A stretch of DNA of 64,000 bases from assembly GCF_004310425.1 (NCBI RefSeq), contig NZ_SIUB01000001.1:1-64000 (forward strand). The letters run 5' to 3'. This DNA is from Hansschlegelia quercus (GTDB lineage Bacteria > Pseudomonadota > Alphaproteobacteria > Rhizobiales > Methylopilaceae). The notes below the pieces were generated by a model that saw nothing but the letters and a program-made list of their open reading frames with translations, was not told the DNA's origin and made no database searches. Below, in pieces: positions 34,521 through 44,560 of this stretch (the first letter of the stretch is position 1; every line of letters starts with the position of its first letter). The position numbers and the translations under genes were made by a program.

Positions 34521-34919
34521 ATGACCTTCCCAGCGATTACAGCCGCTTACGCGTCCATTCTCGCGTTGTTCTACGTCGGTCTGGCGGGCTGGGTGATCGC
34601 CGGGCGCGTCGGTCACGACACGCTCTTCGGCGACGGCGGCGATCAGGGCCTTTCGAAGCGCATCCGCAGCCACGGCAACTTTCAGGAGTATGTGCCGTTC
34701 GCGCTGATCGTTGTCGCGCTTTACGAAGCGAGCGGCGGAAGTCACGCCCTCGTTCACGGCTTGCTGGTCGTTCTCCTGATCGCGCGCGCTCTGCATCCTA
34801 TCGGGATGTTCGCGCCGGTGAACTCGCCCCGCCAGTTCGCCTGCCGTGGCGGCGGCATCCTCGCGACGTTGCTCGTCCTCGCGGTCGGCGCGATTGCGCT
34901 GCTGATCCGGCTGACCTGA
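34521..34919 (+). CDS. MAPEG family membrane protein
   Basis: A 132-residue integral membrane protein with four helices of the MAPEG superfamily (membrane-associated proteins in eicosanoid and glutathione metabolism), YecN-like. Family features are the helix-1 segment ending GWVIAGRVGHDTLFGDGG, the motif RSHGNFQEYVPFALI with the conserved Asn-x-x-Glu, and RALHPIGMF. Some members are glutathione transferases; the activity here is unproven. The ATG at 34521 has GGAG six bases upstream, which beats the ATG at 34509. The stop codons of this gene and the convergent glmS are separated by a single base. Confidence 0.9.
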   Translation: MTFPAITAAYASILALFYVGLAGWVIAGRVGHDTLFGDGGDQGLSKRIRSHGNFQEYVPFALIVVALYEASGGSHALVHGLLVVLLIARALHPIGMFAPVNSPRQFACRGGGILATLLVLAVGAIALLIRLT

Positions 34920-34920
34920 G

Positions 34921-36744
34921 CTACTCGACGGTCACGGACTTTGCGAGATTGCGCGGCTGGTCGACGTCGGTGCCCATAAAAACCGCGGTGTGATAGGCGA
35001 GCAGCTGGATCGGCACGGCGTAGATCAGCGGCGACACGAAGGCGTATGCCTTCGGCACGACGAGCGTCGCGAAGGTCTCACCGGCATGGGCCGCGCCTTC
35101 TGCGTCGGTGATCAGCACGATCTTGCCGCCGCGCGCCGCGACCTCCTGCATGTTGGACGCCGTCTTCTCGAACAGTACGTCGAACGGCGCGAGCACTACG
35201 ACCGGCACGTTCTCGTCGACCAGCGCGATCGGCCCGTGCTTGAGCTCGCCCGCGGCGTAGCCCTCGGCGTGGATGTAGGAGATTTCCTTGAGCTTCAGCG
35301 CGCCTTCAAGCGCGATCGGGTAGCTGGTGCCGCGGCCGAGATAGAGCACGTCCTGCGCCTTCGCGAAGGCGGAGGCGAGCTTCTCGATCTCGGGCTCGAG
35401 ATGCAGCGTCTCCGCCATCAGCCGGGGCACTTCGATCAGCGACGCGACGAGCCTGGCCTCGTCGGCCTCCGATAGCACCTTGCGGTCGCGCCCGGCCTTG
35501 ATGGCGAGCGCAGCGAGCACGGCGAGCTGGCAGGTGAAGGCCTTGGTCGAGGCGACGCCGACTTCAACGCCTGCGGTCGTCGGGAACACGACGTCCGCCT
35601 CTCGGGCGATGGTCGAGGTTGGCACATTGACGACCGCGCCGATCTTCATGCCCTGCGCGCGGCAGTGCCTGAGCGTCGCAAGCGTGTCCGCGGTCTCGCC
35701 GGACTGCGAGATCATCAGCGCCAGCCCGCCGGGGGTGAGCGGCGGCTCGCGGTAGCGGAACTCCGAGGCGATATCGATGTCCACCGGCAGCCGCGCGAAC
35801 TTCTCGAACCAGTAGCGCGCGACGAGGCCGGCGTAATAGGCCGTGCCGCAGGCCGAGATCGCCAGGCGGTCGAGGCGTGAAAAGTCGAAGTCGGCGCCGG
35901 CCGGCAGGCTGATGCGGCCCGACGTCATGTCGACGAAGCGCGTCAGCGTATGGCCGACGACCTCCGGCTGCTCGGCGATCTCCTTCGCCATGAAGTGGCG
36001 GTACTGGCCCTTGTCGACCACGACGGAGGCCACCGCGGAGCGCACCGTTGGGCGGGCGACGGGAGCGTCGTTCTCGTCGAAGATCTCGACGTTCGACCGC
36101 GTGAGCGCAGCCCAGTCGCCGTCCTCGAGATAGGTGATCTCGTCCGTAAAGGGCGCGAGCGCGACGGCGTCGGAGCCGAGATAGACCTCGCCGTCGCCAT
36201 GACCGATCGCAAGCGGGCTGCCGCGACGCGCGCCGATGATCAGGTCCTCTTCGCCCGCGAACAGGAAGGCGAGCGCGAAGGCGCCGCGCAGCCGCTTCAG
36301 CGCCTCGGCGACCGCGAGCCGCGGCGCCGCCCCGGCCTCGAGCAGGCTGGAGACGAGATGCGCTATGACTTCGGTGTCGGTCTGGCTGGTGAAGACCGCC
36401 CCCTCGGCGGTCAGCTCCTCGCGCAGCTCGCGGAAATTCTCGATAATGCCGTTATGGACGACGGCGACGCGCTCGGTCGCATGCGGATGGGCGTTGGCCT
36501 CCGTCGGCGCGCCATGCGTCGCCCAGCGCGTGTGTCCGACGCCGGCGCGCCCAGACAGCGGCTCGGCGGCGAGCTTCGCCTCGAGGTTGCGGAGCTTGCC
36601 TTCGGCGCGGCGGCGAACGATGCGGCCGCCCTCCAGCGTGGCGACGCCCGCGGAATCGTAGCCGCGATATTCGAGCCGCTTCAGCCCATCGACGAGCTGT
36701 GGAGCGGCCGCGTCGCGCGACAGGATTCCGACAATTCCGCACAT
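34921..36744 (-). CDS. glmS: Glutamine-fructose-6-phosphate aminotransferase
   Basis: GlmS makes glucosamine-6-phosphate from fructose-6-phosphate and glutamine, the entry to peptidoglycan and LPS amino sugars. The 607-residue protein starts MCGIVGIL, so Cys2 becomes the N-terminal nucleophile of the glutaminase domain (HTRWATHG, VHNGIIENF). Two SIS domains follow (ACGTAYYAG, SQSGETADTLATL, GRGTSYPIALEGALKLKEISY), and it ends with the invariant-type PRNLAKSVTVE. Length is exactly typical. The stop is TAG at 34921. gltX lies upstream on the same strand 51 bases away. No glmS ribozyme is expected or seen. Confidence 0.98.
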   Translation of the reverse strand: MCGIVGILSRDAAAPQLVDGLKRLEYRGYDSAGVATLEGGRIVRRRAEGKLRNLEAKLAAEPLSGRAGVGHTRWATHGAPTEANAHPHATERVAVVHNGIIENFRELREELTAEGAVFTSQTDTEVIAHLVSSLLEAGAAPRLAVAEALKRLRGAFALAFLFAGEEDLIIGARRGSPLAIGHGDGEVYLGSDAVALAPFTDEITYLEDGDWAALTRSNVEIFDENDAPVARPTVRSAVASVVVDKGQYRHFMAKEIAEQPEVVGHTLTRFVDMTSGRISLPAGADFDFSRLDRLAISACGTAYYAGLVARYWFEKFARLPVDIDIASEFRYREPPLTPGGLALMISQSGETADTLATLRHCRAQGMKIGAVVNVPTSTIAREADVVFPTTAGVEVGVASTKAFTCQLAVLAALAIKAGRDRKVLSEADEARLVASLIEVPRLMAETLHLEPEIEKLASAFAKAQDVLYLGRGTSYPIALEGALKLKEISYIHAEGYAAGELKHGPIALVDENVPVVVLAPFDVLFEKTASNMQEVAARGGKIVLITDAEGAAHAGETFATLVVPKAYAFVSPLIYAVPIQLLAYHTAVFMGTDVDQPRNLAKSVTVE

Positions 36745-36795
36745 GAAGTGGCGCCCGTTCGTGTCGTTACGTGAGACGTCGTAGCACGACAGGCC

Positions 36796-38178
36796 TTAGC
36801 GTGAAGTTGCGGGTGCAGGTTCGCCACCTACCCCTTTAAGCCTCTCGAGCGAGCGCTCCCGTCCGATGAACGGCAGCAGCTTGGCGAGCTCCGGTCCGTG
36901 CGGCCAGCCGGTCAGCGCGAGGCGCAGCGGCTGGAACAGCGCGCGGCCCTTCGCGCCCGTCGCCGCGGAAACCGCCGAGCTCCAGGCTTTCCACGTCGTC
37001 TCGTCCCATGGCTCCAGCGGAGCCAAGCGAGCCGCCTCGGCGATCAACGCCGCGCTGTCGGGGTCGGGCCGCTCCGCATTCTCTTTGAGCGCGACGGTCG
37101 CGATCCGCCACCACTCGGCGGCTTCGCCGAGCGTCGCGAGATTGCCGCGCACCATCTCCCAGAACGCTTCCCCGCCTCCGACGCCTAGCGCCTCCAGGCG
37201 CGATGAGACGGCCTCGAAGGGTAGTCCGTGCAGCGTCTTGGCCGACAAGGCCGCAAGTTCGACGGAATCGATCCGGGCCGGCGCGCGGGAGGGTCGCTCC
37301 TCGGCGACGATCGCGGCCAGCGCGTCGAGGCTCGCGACCGGTCGCACCGCCTCCGACGAGCCGATCAGCGAAGCATAGGCCGCGACCGCGAGCGGCTCTA
37401 CACCTTCCTCTCTCAGCGATCTCAGCGAGAGGCTGCCCTGCCGCTTCGACAGACCCTCCCCGTCTGCCGTCGTCAGCAGATTGTGGTGGGCGAAGGCCGG
37501 CGGCCTACTTCGGAGCGCGGCGAACAGGTCGAGCTGCACGGCGGTGTTCGTGACGTGATCCTCGCCGCGGATAACGCGGGTGACGCCGAGATCGGCATCG
37601 TCGACCACGCTCGTGAAGACGTAGAGAAACGCGCCGTCGTCGCGCACCAGAATGGGGTCGGACAGGCTCGCGAGATCGATCTCCTGCGCGCCGCGAAACC
37701 CGTCTTCCCAGCCGATCCGACCGTCCGACAGGCGGAACCGCCAGTGCGGCCGGCGGCCTTCGGCCTCAAGCGCAGCGCGATCGGCCTCCGTCAGCTTCAG
37801 CGCGCGACGGTCATAGACCGGGGGCCGACCGGAAGCGCGCGCCAGACGCCGCGCGCGGTCAAGCTCCTCGGGCGTCTCGTAAGCAGGATAGATGCGGCCT
37901 TCCGCCCTCAGACGCTCGAATGCGGACTGATAAATCGCCGTGCGCTCGGACTGGCTGTGCTCCTCGTCCGGGACGATCCCGAACCAATCGAGGTCTTCGC
38001 GGATCCCCTCGACAAATTCCGGCCGCACCCGCGCGGCGTCGGTGTCGTCGAGCCTCAGGATGAAGCGGCCGCCCTGCCGCGCCGGCAGCGCGTTCAGCAG
38101 CAGCGTGCGGGCGTTGCCGAGATGCAGATAGCCGGTCGGCGACGGCGCGAAGCGGTAGACGTCTGGGCGGGCGGACAT
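36796..38178 (-). CDS. gltX: Glutamate-tRNA ligase
   Basis: A class I glutamyl-tRNA synthetase of 460 residues. The HIGH-type motif is HLGN ([11 protein letters not shown] near 18-28) and the KMSKS-type motif is LSKRQG ([17 protein letters not shown] near 245-260). RFAPSPTG at the start and [10 protein letters not shown] are family hallmarks. Many Alphaproteobacteria carry two gltX copies, one often charging tRNA-Gln for GatCAB amidation; this copy's [18 protein letters not shown] sequence matches one of these paralogue groups, but which tRNA it prefers cannot be told. The gene is upstream of glmS on the same strand. Confidence 0.95.
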   Translation of the reverse strand: MSARPDVYRFAPSPTGYLHLGNARTLLLNALPARQGGRFILRLDDTDAARVRPEFVEGIREDLDWFGIVPDEEHSQSERTAIYQSAFERLRAEGRIYPAYETPEELDRARRLARASGRPPVYDRRALKLTEADRAALEAEGRRPHWRFRLSDGRIGWEDGFRGAQEIDLASLSDPILVRDDGAFLYVFTSVVDDADLGVTRVIRGEDHVTNTAVQLDLFAALRSRPPAFAHHNLLTTADGEGLSKRQGSLSLRSLREEGVEPLAVAAYASLIGSSEAVRPVASLDALAAIVAEERPSRAPARIDSVELAALSAKTLHGLPFEAVSSRLEALGVGGGEAFWEMVRGNLATLGEAAEWWRIATVALKENAERPDPDSAALIAEAARLAPLEPWDETTWKAWSSAVSAATGAKGRALFQPLRLALTGWPHGPELAKLLPFIGRERSLERLKGVGGEPAPATSR

Positions 38179-38232
38179 GCCCGTCGTCTAGCGGTCCCAG
38201 GCGCCTCCGGCAATCGACCGCCCTCGAAAGAA

Positions 38233-38257
38233 AAGCCCCGCGACATGCGCGGAGCTT
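38233..38257 (-). terminator. Rho-independent terminator of the Spy/CpxP-like gene
   Basis: Arms at 38233-38242 and 38248-38257 pair over 10 positions with one mismatch around a 5-base loop. Read on the minus strand a TTTTCTTTC tract follows. It lies 12 bases past the stop of the Spy/CpxP-like gene. Confidence 0.75.
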
Positions 38258-38269
38258 CAACTCAGGTGA

Positions 38270-38863
38270 TCAGAGACGCTGGCGATCCGGGCCCTGCGGA
38301 GCGTCCGGGCCCGGCCTCGGTCCGCGCTCTCCCCAGCCATGCCCGCCGCCGTGGCGGCTCATGAAGCGGTCGCGCATCTCGGCCTCGACCGTCTTCACAC
38401 GCTCAAGCTGCTCCGGCGTCAGCTTCTGCCGAAGCGCGGCCGTCGCTTCCTTCAGCGCCTTGGCCTTCTCGGCGCGGGCGATGGCCATGTCCGCGATGCG
38501 GTCCGCCATGCCGAAGGCTTCCGGCTCAGGCTTCTTGTCCGGGCGCGGCGGGCGGCTGACCATGTCGACCGATGCGGCGGTGAACGCGCGCCACGCGTCG
38601 AGCTGGTCGGAACGGATCCCGATCAGCGTCTCCATGGCGGAGAGGCGCTTGGCGAGCCGCATCGCGGGATCGCCCTGCATGCCATGCCCGCGCATGCCGT
38701 GACGGTCCATGCCGCCTCGGGGACCCATGCCGTCTCCGCCATTCCAATCGTGATGTGGCGGCGGAGGCGGAGCCGTCGGACTCGACTGAGCCAGCGCGAC
38801 GCCGGCGGTTGCGACGCCGGCGGCGACGACGAGAGCCGACGGCAGAATCAAAAGCTTGCGCAT
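38270..38863 (-). CDS. Periplasmic Spy/CpxP (LTxxQ motif) family protein
   Basis: A 197-residue exported protein with a signal peptide (MRKLLILPSALVVAAG, cleavage after GVALA near residue 25). A Pro/His/Gly/Met-rich linker follows (HHDWNGGDGMGPRGGMDRHG and further HGM repeats), then a helical domain with the LTPEQLERV motif typical of Spy/CpxP/LTxxQ proteins, which act as periplasmic chaperones or envelope-stress and metal sensors. The His/Met-rich linker and HGGGHGWGERG tail could bind copper or zinc; this is inference. The ATG at 38863 follows GAGAG at good spacing, better than the ATG 12 bases upstream. No two-component genes are adjacent. Confidence 0.85.
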   Translation of the reverse strand: MRKLLILPSALVVAAGVATAGVALAQSSPTAPPPPPHHDWNGGDGMGPRGGMDRHGMRGHGMQGDPAMRLAKRLSAMETLIGIRSDQLDAWRAFTAASVDMVSRPPRPDKKPEPEAFGMADRIADMAIARAEKAKALKEATAALRQKLTPEQLERVKTVEAEMRDRFMSRHGGGHGWGERGPRPGPDAPQGPDRQRL

Positions 38864-38989
38864 GTTTTCTCTCATACGTGTTGAGGACGGCGCTTTAGCC
38901 CGGAGGATCTCGGCGCCTTTCCCTTTCTCACGCAGCGAGAGCGCGTACCCTGCTATCGGACCCGCATTGCGCCCATCACGCCCGCGCGA

Positions 38990-40375
38990 TCACTCGGCCG
39001 CGATCACCTGACGGGGACCGCGAGCGAGCCGCTCCTTCTTCACCTCTTCGGCGACGAGGAAGGCGAGTTCGATCGCCTGCTCCGCGTTGAGGCGCGGGTC
39101 GCAATGCGTGTGATAGCGGTCCCGCAGGTCCGCGTCGGAGATCGCGCGGGCGCCGCCGGTGCACTCGGTGACGTTGTTGCCCGTCATCTCGACATGCACG
39201 CCGCCGGCGTAGGAGCCTTCCGCCCGGTGGACGTCGAAGAAGGCGCGCACCTCCTGCAGGATGCGGTCGAACGGCCGCGTCTTGTAGCCGGACTGCGACT
39301 TGATCGTGTTGCCGTGCATCGGATCGCACGACCACACGACGTGGCGCCCTTCCGTCTTCACCGCGCGGATCAGTCCCGGCAGGTGGTCGAACACCTTGTC
39401 CGCGCCAAAGCGGGCGATCAGCGTCAGCCGGCCGGGCTCATTCTCCGGGTCCAGCAACTCGATCAGGCGCATCAGCTCGTCGGGCTTCAGCGATGGGCCG
39501 CACTTCAGACCGATCGGGTTCTTCACGCCGCGGCAATATTCGATGTGGGCGTGATCGGGCTGGCGGGTGCGATCGCCGATCCAGATCATGTGTCCGGAGG
39601 TCGCGTACCAGTCGCCCGTCGTGGAATCGACGCGCGTCAGCGCCTGCTCGTAGCCGAGCAGCAGCGCCTCGTGGCTCGTGAAGAACTCCGTCGACTTGAG
39701 CTCGGGGTGGCGTTCCGGATCGATGCCGCAGGCGCGCATGAAGTCGAGCGCGTCGGCGATGCGGTCGGCGACCTCTCGGTAGCGGCCGGATTGCGGGCTC
39801 TCCTTCACGAAGCCGAGCATCCACTGATGCACGAAGTCGAGATTGGCGTAGCCGCCGTTCGCGAACGCGCGCAGCAGGTTCAGCGTCGCCGCCGACTGGC
39901 GATACGCCTCGAGCTGACGGCGCGGATCGGGGATCCGCTGCTCCGGGGTCGCCTCCGTGCCGTTGATGATGTCGCCGCGATAGATCGGCAGCTCGACGCC
40001 GTCGACGATCTCCGTCGGCGAGGAGCGCGGCTTGGCGAACTGGCCGGCGATGCGGCCGACCTTCACCACGGGCGACGCCGCGGCGTAGGTCAGCACGACC
40101 GCCATCTGCAGGAAGACACGGAAGAAGTCGCGGATGTTGTCGGCCGAATGCTCTGCGAAGCTCTCCGCGCAATCGCCTCCCTGCAGCAGGAACGCCTCGC
40201 CGCGCGAGACCTGCGCCAGGTGGCGCTTCAGCTTGCGCGCTTCGCCTGCGAACACCAGAGGCGGAAATGTCGAAAGCTGAGCCTCGGCCGCCTTCAGGGC
40301 GGCCGCATCCGGATAGACCGGCGACTGCTCGATCGGCCTGTCACGCCAGCTGGATGGGCTCCAACGCTCCGTCAT
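38990..40375 (-). CDS. Class II 3-deoxy-7-phosphoheptulonate (DAHP) synthase
   Basis: Catalyses phosphoenolpyruvate plus erythrose-4-phosphate to DAHP, the first step of the shikimate pathway. The 461-residue protein is of the class II (plant-like) type. It has [11 protein letters not shown] with the metal-binding cysteine, [11 protein letters not shown], the [10 protein letters not shown] segment, [12 protein letters not shown] with the metal histidine, and [18 protein letters not shown] near the end. Class II enzymes are the usual form in Alphaproteobacteria. I take the ATG at 40375 ([11 protein letters not shown]) with GGAG nine bases upstream; a TTG at 40390 is the alternative. It follows the DHA2 exporter on the same strand. 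Confidence 0.96.
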   Translation of the reverse strand: MTERWSPSSWRDRPIEQSPVYPDAAALKAAEAQLSTFPPLVFAGEARKLKRHLAQVSRGEAFLLQGGDCAESFAEHSADNIRDFFRVFLQMAVVLTYAAASPVVKVGRIAGQFAKPRSSPTEIVDGVELPIYRGDIINGTEATPEQRIPDPRRQLEAYRQSAATLNLLRAFANGGYANLDFVHQWMLGFVKESPQSGRYREVADRIADALDFMRACGIDPERHPELKSTEFFTSHEALLLGYEQALTRVDSTTGDWYATSGHMIWIGDRTRQPDHAHIEYCRGVKNPIGLKCGPSLKPDELMRLIELLDPENEPGRLTLIARFGADKVFDHLPGLIRAVKTEGRHVVWSCDPMHGNTIKSQSGYKTRPFDRILQEVRAFFDVHRAEGSYAGGVHVEMTGNNVTECTGGARAISDADLRDRYHTHCDPRLNAEQAIELAFLVAEEVKKERLARGPRQVIAAE

Positions 40376-40494
40376 GTCCTCAAGCTCCAAAACCGTCCAC
40401 GAAGCGGACGAAAGGCGACGGCGATGCGTCGCCCGGCCGCAGCCGGCCGCTCGTGCGGGCGCCTTCTAGCACCGCAAGAGATAGGAAGGAACCT

Positions 40495-41910
40495 TCAGGA
40501 TTCTGAGAGGAGAGGCTCGGGCGCGTCGCGAAGCGGCCGCTCCGGCATCGCGACCACCAGGAGGAACGCGCCGGCCGCGGAGCAGAGCGCCGCGGTGAAG
40601 GCCAGCCGGAAGGTGGCTGGATCGAAGCTCAGCGTCCCATGCTGAGCGCCCTCCCCGCCTGCGCCGAAGACGATCGCGCCGAGGATCGCGACGCCAAAGG
40701 CGGAGCCGAGCGAACGCATGAAGGCGAGCAGACCGGTCGCCGCGCCGAGATCCTTTGGACCGGCGGCGTTCTGAACGCTGACCGTGACCGTCGGGAATAT
40801 GGGCCCGAGGCCGAGGCCGTAGAGGAAGAACAGGATCTGCGTGGCGAGCAGAGGCCGCGCGCCCTCGCTCGCGACGATCGCGCCAAGCGCGATGGTCGAG
40901 ATCGCGAGGCCCGCAATCGCGGGCATCCGGTAGCGCTCCAGCCGAGGGATCAGCCGGCCGGTGATAAGCGAGCCGACCACGGTGCCGCCCGCCATCACGA
41001 TCAGGCCGAGCGCCGCGACATCCGGTGAGACGCCGTTGGTCGCCTGCAAATAGACCGGCACGACCGCCGAGAGCCCGACGAAGCCGCCCATGCCGCACGC
41101 GACCGCAAGGGTCCCCCGAAGCACGACGGGGTCGCGCAGCACGCGGAGCGGGATCAGCGGCTCCTCGAACGTCTTCAGCCGCAACAGGAAGAGGATCGTC
41201 GCCACCACGGACGCGGCTGCGAGGCCGAGCACCGGGGTCGAGAGCCAAACGCCCGTCATGCGGCCGATGGAGAGCGCGAGCATCGCGAGCGACGCCCCGG
41301 CCATCACGAGCGCTGCGCCGGGGATGTCGAGCCGCCGCCGACGGGGAACGAAGGGCAGGTCCTTTAGCGGCCCCCACATCACGAGCAGCGCGGCGAAGCC
41401 GAGCGGCAGGTTGATCCAGAACACCAGCGACCAGTGCAGGTGCTCCGCGAAAACGCCGCCGACCAGAGGGCCCGCCACGCTCGCGGTCGCCCACACGGCG
41501 GAGATGTGCGCGGCATAAAGCCCGCGCTGCTTCGGCGGCACAAGATCGCCCATCACGGTCTGCGCGAGCGCGATAAGCCCGCCGCCGCCAAGGCCCTGGA
41601 GCGCACGCGCGCCGATCAGCATCCAGAGGTTCTGCGCGAGCCCGCAGAGGATCGACGCCGCGACGAACAGCGAGACCGAGGCGAAGATGACGCTGCGCCG
41701 GCCGTAGAGGTCGGCGAGCTTGCCGTAAAGCGGCGTGACGGCCGTGGCCGTGACGAGATAGGCGGAGATGACCCAGGGCAGATGTTCGGCGTCGCCGAGG
41801 CTCCGCCCGATCGTCGCCATGGCCGGCGCGACGATCGTCTGGTCAAGCGCCGCGAGCAGCATCGCGGCCAGGACGCCGACGATGATCTGCCGCTTGCGGA
41901 CTTCGGTCAT
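40495..41910 (-). CDS. MFS drug/proton antiporter, DHA2 (EmrB/QacA-like)
   Basis: A 471-residue major facilitator with about 14 predicted helices, as in the DHA2 subfamily. Motif D1 is at the N-terminus (LLAALDQTIVAPAMATIGRSLG), motif A is GKLADLYGRRSVIF, and motif C-like sequence is WATASVAGPLVGGVFAEHLHW. Expected to export hydrophobic drugs or dyes by proton antiport. The ATG at 41910 lies 17 bases after the gor stop, so the two are probably co-transcribed; the frame is open far upstream across gor but without coding support. No adjacent membrane-fusion (EmrA) or TetR gene is present, so it may act alone. Confidence 0.92.
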   Translation of the reverse strand: MTEVRKRQIIVGVLAAMLLAALDQTIVAPAMATIGRSLGDAEHLPWVISAYLVTATAVTPLYGKLADLYGRRSVIFASVSLFVAASILCGLAQNLWMLIGARALQGLGGGGLIALAQTVMGDLVPPKQRGLYAAHISAVWATASVAGPLVGGVFAEHLHWSLVFWINLPLGFAALLVMWGPLKDLPFVPRRRRLDIPGAALVMAGASLAMLALSIGRMTGVWLSTPVLGLAAASVVATILFLLRLKTFEEPLIPLRVLRDPVVLRGTLAVACGMGGFVGLSAVVPVYLQATNGVSPDVAALGLIVMAGGTVVGSLITGRLIPRLERYRMPAIAGLAISTIALGAIVASEGARPLLATQILFFLYGLGLGPIFPTVTVSVQNAAGPKDLGAATGLLAFMRSLGSAFGVAILGAIVFGAGGEGAQHGTLSFDPATFRLAFTAALCSAAGAFLLVVAMPERPLRDAPEPLLSES

Positions 41911-41927
41911 CGCGCCCGGCTGCCGCG

Positions 41928-43289
41928 TCAGCCCGTCCATTTCGTCCGGAGCGTCACGAGCTCTTCGGCCGCGCTCGGATGGAGGGCGACGGTGTCGTCG
42001 AAATCGGCCTTCGTCGCGCCCATCTTCACCGCGATCGCAGCGGCCTGGACGATCTCGGCGGCGTCCTCGCCGACGACGTGGACACCCAGAACCTTCTGGC
42101 TCCCCGCATCCACCACGAGCTTGATCAGCATCCGCTCGTCGCGGCCCGACAGAGTCGCTTTCATCGGGCGAAAGCGGGTCTTGTAGATGTCGACCTCGTG
42201 GCCGTCTTCGCGGGCGACCTCCTCCGTCATGCCGACCGAAGCGGCCTCCGGCGTCGTGAACACTGCCGTCGGCACGCTTTGATACGACACCGCGGTCCGG
42301 CGGCCGCCGAATACGGTGTCGGCGAAGGCGTGGCCTTCCCGGATCGCGATCGGCGTCAGGTTCAGCCGGTCGGTGACGTCGCCGACGGCGTAGACCGACG
42401 GCGCCGAGCTCTGCGACGTGTCGTCGACGATGATCGCGCCCTTGTGGTCGCACTCAACTCCGGCGCCCTCGAGACCGATCTCAGGGGTGAGCGGACGCCG
42501 GCCGATCGCGAGCATGACCTCGTCGGCCGCGATCGTCTCGCCGCACTTCGTGCGGACCGTCTTGCCGTCTGCGCCGTCTTCGACCGAGACGATGTGATCG
42601 CTCAGTACGAAGCGGACGCCGCGGGCGGCCAGCCCGGCATGGACGTCGTCGCGGACGTCCTCGTCGAAGCCGCGCAGCACCTTCGCGCCGCGATGGATCA
42701 CCGTCGTCTCGACGCCGAGGCTGGCGAAGATCGACGCGAATTCGAGCGCGATATAGCCGCCGCCGGCGACGACGATGCGACGCGGCAACTCCGCGAGGTC
42801 GAGAGCCTCGTTCGACGAGATCGTCAGCTTGCAGCCGGGGAAATCGTCGTGAACGGGCCGGCCGCCCACCGCGATGAGGATCGTCTTCGCGGTGACCCGC
42901 GTGCCGTCCGCGAGACGCACGGCGTTGGGCCCGTCCAGCACGGCGCGCTGGCGGTGGATGGCGACGCCGGAGCGGGTCAGATTCTGCTCATAGAGCCCGG
43001 AGAGCCGGGCGATCTCCTTGTCCTTGGCCGCGATCAGATCGGGCCAGGAAAAGGTTGGCTCGGCCGGCAGGCTCCAGCCGAACCCGGCAGAATCCTCGAA
43101 CACGTCAGCGAAACGGCTGGCATAGACCAGCAGCTTCTTCGGAACGCAGCCGCGGATCACGCATGTCCCGCCGATGCGGTACTCCTCGGCGATCGCGACC
43201 CGCGCGCCATGGCCGGCCGCGATCCTCGCGGCGCGAACGCCGCCCGACCCCGCCCCGATGACGAAGAGATCGACCTCGTAATCGCTCAC
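41928..43289 (-). CDS. gor: Glutathione-disulfide reductase
   Basis: An FAD enzyme that regenerates reduced glutathione with NADPH. The 453-residue protein has the FAD-binding VIGAGSGGVRAARIAA, the redox-active disulphide in GGTCVIRGCVPKK (Cys43 and Cys48), a second Rossmann motif VVAGGGYIALEFASIFASLG, the YAVGDVTDRLNLTPIAIREG segment and the C-terminal catalytic pair His437-Glu442 (HPSAAEE). The GGTCVIRGCVPKK wording is characteristic of glutathione reductase rather than lipoamide dehydrogenase. It lies 22 bases after the DUF2059 gene and upstream of the DHA2 exporter in one probable operon with rpiA. Confidence 0.96.
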   Translation of the reverse strand: MSDYEVDLFVIGAGSGGVRAARIAAGHGARVAIAEEYRIGGTCVIRGCVPKKLLVYASRFADVFEDSAGFGWSLPAEPTFSWPDLIAAKDKEIARLSGLYEQNLTRSGVAIHRQRAVLDGPNAVRLADGTRVTAKTILIAVGGRPVHDDFPGCKLTISSNEALDLAELPRRIVVAGGGYIALEFASIFASLGVETTVIHRGAKVLRGFDEDVRDDVHAGLAARGVRFVLSDHIVSVEDGADGKTVRTKCGETIAADEVMLAIGRRPLTPEIGLEGAGVECDHKGAIIVDDTSQSSAPSVYAVGDVTDRLNLTPIAIREGHAFADTVFGGRRTAVSYQSVPTAVFTTPEAASVGMTEEVAREDGHEVDIYKTRFRPMKATLSGRDERMLIKLVVDAGSQKVLGVHVVGEDAAEIVQAAAIAVKMGATKADFDDTVALHPSAAEELVTLRTKWTG

Positions 43290-43311
43290 GCCGGAACCGC
43301 CTCCGCCACGA

Positions 43312-43815
43312 TCAGATGTCGTGGCCCCTCTTCTTCATCTCGGCGCGAAGGCGCGTGATAACTTCCTGGCTCATCTGGTCGCTCCATTCGCGGAAGCTCT
43401 GGAAGGCCTCGCGCTGGGCGACCGGCTGGTTCTCGCGGAACTTCCTGCCGACGGGCGTCTTGTAGAACGCCGCGACCTGCTGAAGCTCCTCGGCGGTGAA
43501 CCGGCGCGCATAGGCCTGCGCGATCGCGCCCATCAGTTCGTCCTGACGCGCCTTGAGCTGCGGAAGCAGCGCGTCTCCGGCGGCGTCCAGATCCTTGGCG
43601 AGGCCCGGATTGGTCGTCAGGAAGGTGCGCTTGCCCTCGTCGATGAAGACGCGGACCGTATCGCCCATCGTGTCGGCGACGCCGGTGCTCTCGACGACGT
43701 CGCGGGCGGCTGCGATCTGCGCGGCGCTCGGCGTCTGGGCCGACGCGGAAGAGACCATGGCGCAGGCGAGCGCGGCGGCGAAGCCGAGGCTGCGGATGGA
43801 GACGACGCGCGTCAT
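43312..43815 (-). CDS. DUF2059 secreted protein
   Basis: A 167-residue exported protein of the DUF2059 family. It has a signal peptide ([14 protein letters not shown], cleavage near residue 26) and a helical C-terminal domain with the family segment [26 protein letters not shown]. Function is unknown. The ATG at 43815 has AAGGA seven bases upstream and overlaps the rpiA stop codon (ATGA), so translation is probably coupled to rpiA; the longer open frame upstream is inside rpiA and not real. It is followed after 22 bases by gor. Its place between a pentose-phosphate enzyme and glutathione reductase is notable. Confidence 0.9.
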   Translation of the reverse strand: MTRVVSIRSLGFAAALACAMVSSASAQTPSAAQIAAARDVVESTGVADTMGDTVRVFIDEGKRTFLTTNPGLAKDLDAAGDALLPQLKARQDELMGAIAQAYARRFTAEELQQVAAFYKTPVGRKFRENQPVAQREAFQSFREWSDQMSQEVITRLRAEMKKRGHDI

Positions 43816-44546
43816 GCGATTTTCCTTGCGGTGTCGGCGAAGGAGCGGCCGCGCGGCTCGAGCGTCTGGACGCCGTTCGGCCCGGCGATGATCGCAAGGC
43901 CCGCGAGGTCGAGGAACAGGCCGTGTTCGACGACTCCCGGAATGCCGACCAGCGTCGCGGCGAGCGCCTTTGGGTTGTGGATCTTGCGGAAATGGCCGTC
44001 GAGGATGACGTGGCCGCTGTCGGTCACGACAGGGCATCCATCCTCGGCGCGGCGCAGCACGACGTCGCCTTCGACGCCGAGTTCGCCGATGAGTTCGCGG
44101 ATGGCGCGCAGCGTCGGCTCCTTGCCGAAGGGCACGACCTCGATCGGCAGCGGGAAGGCGCCGAGCGTGTCGACCAGCTTGCTCTGGTCGGCGATGACGA
44201 TCATCCGCTTCGAGGCGAATGCGACGATCTTCTCGCGCAGCAGCGCTCCGCCGCCGCCCTTGATGAGATTGAGATCTGGGTCGATCTCATCGGCGCCGTC
44301 GACTGTCAGATCGAGCGCCGGCGTATCCTTGAGCGTCGTCAGCGGGATGTTGTGGCGCTCCGCTATCTCGCGAGTGGCCTCGGAGGTCGGGACGCCGACC
44401 ACGTCGAGGCCCTGCGCGACCTTCTCGCCAAGTAACTCGATGAAGATCGAGGCGGTGCTGCCGGTGCCAAGCCCAAGCTTCATGCCGGGCTCGACATGCG
44501 CGAGCGCGGCCTCCGCGGCTACGCGTTTAAAGTCTTCAGTGGTCAA
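43812..44546 (-). CDS. rpiA: Ribose-5-phosphate isomerase A
   Basis: Interconverts ribose-5-phosphate and ribulose-5-phosphate in the pentose phosphate pathway. The 244-residue protein shows the phosphate-binding [18 protein letters not shown] (near 25-42), [15 protein letters not shown] with catalytic acids, and [15 protein letters not shown] with the conserved lysine. Length is typical (220-245). The stop overlaps the DUF2059 start by four bases. gabD ends 14 bases upstream on the same strand, so a gabD-rpiA-DUF2059-gor-exporter operon is likely. Confidence 0.97.
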   Translation of the reverse strand: MTTEDFKRVAAEAALAHVEPGMKLGLGTGSTASIFIELLGEKVAQGLDVVGVPTSEATREIAERHNIPLTTLKDTPALDLTVDGADEIDPDLNLIKGGGGALLREKIVAFASKRMIVIADQSKLVDTLGAFPLPIEVVPFGKEPTLRAIRELIGELGVEGDVVLRRAEDGCPVVTDSGHVILDGHFRKIHNPKALAATLVGIPGVVEHGLFLDLAGLAIIAGPNGVQTLEPRGRSFADTARKIA

Positions 44547-44560
44547 GACGTCCCGTCCTT

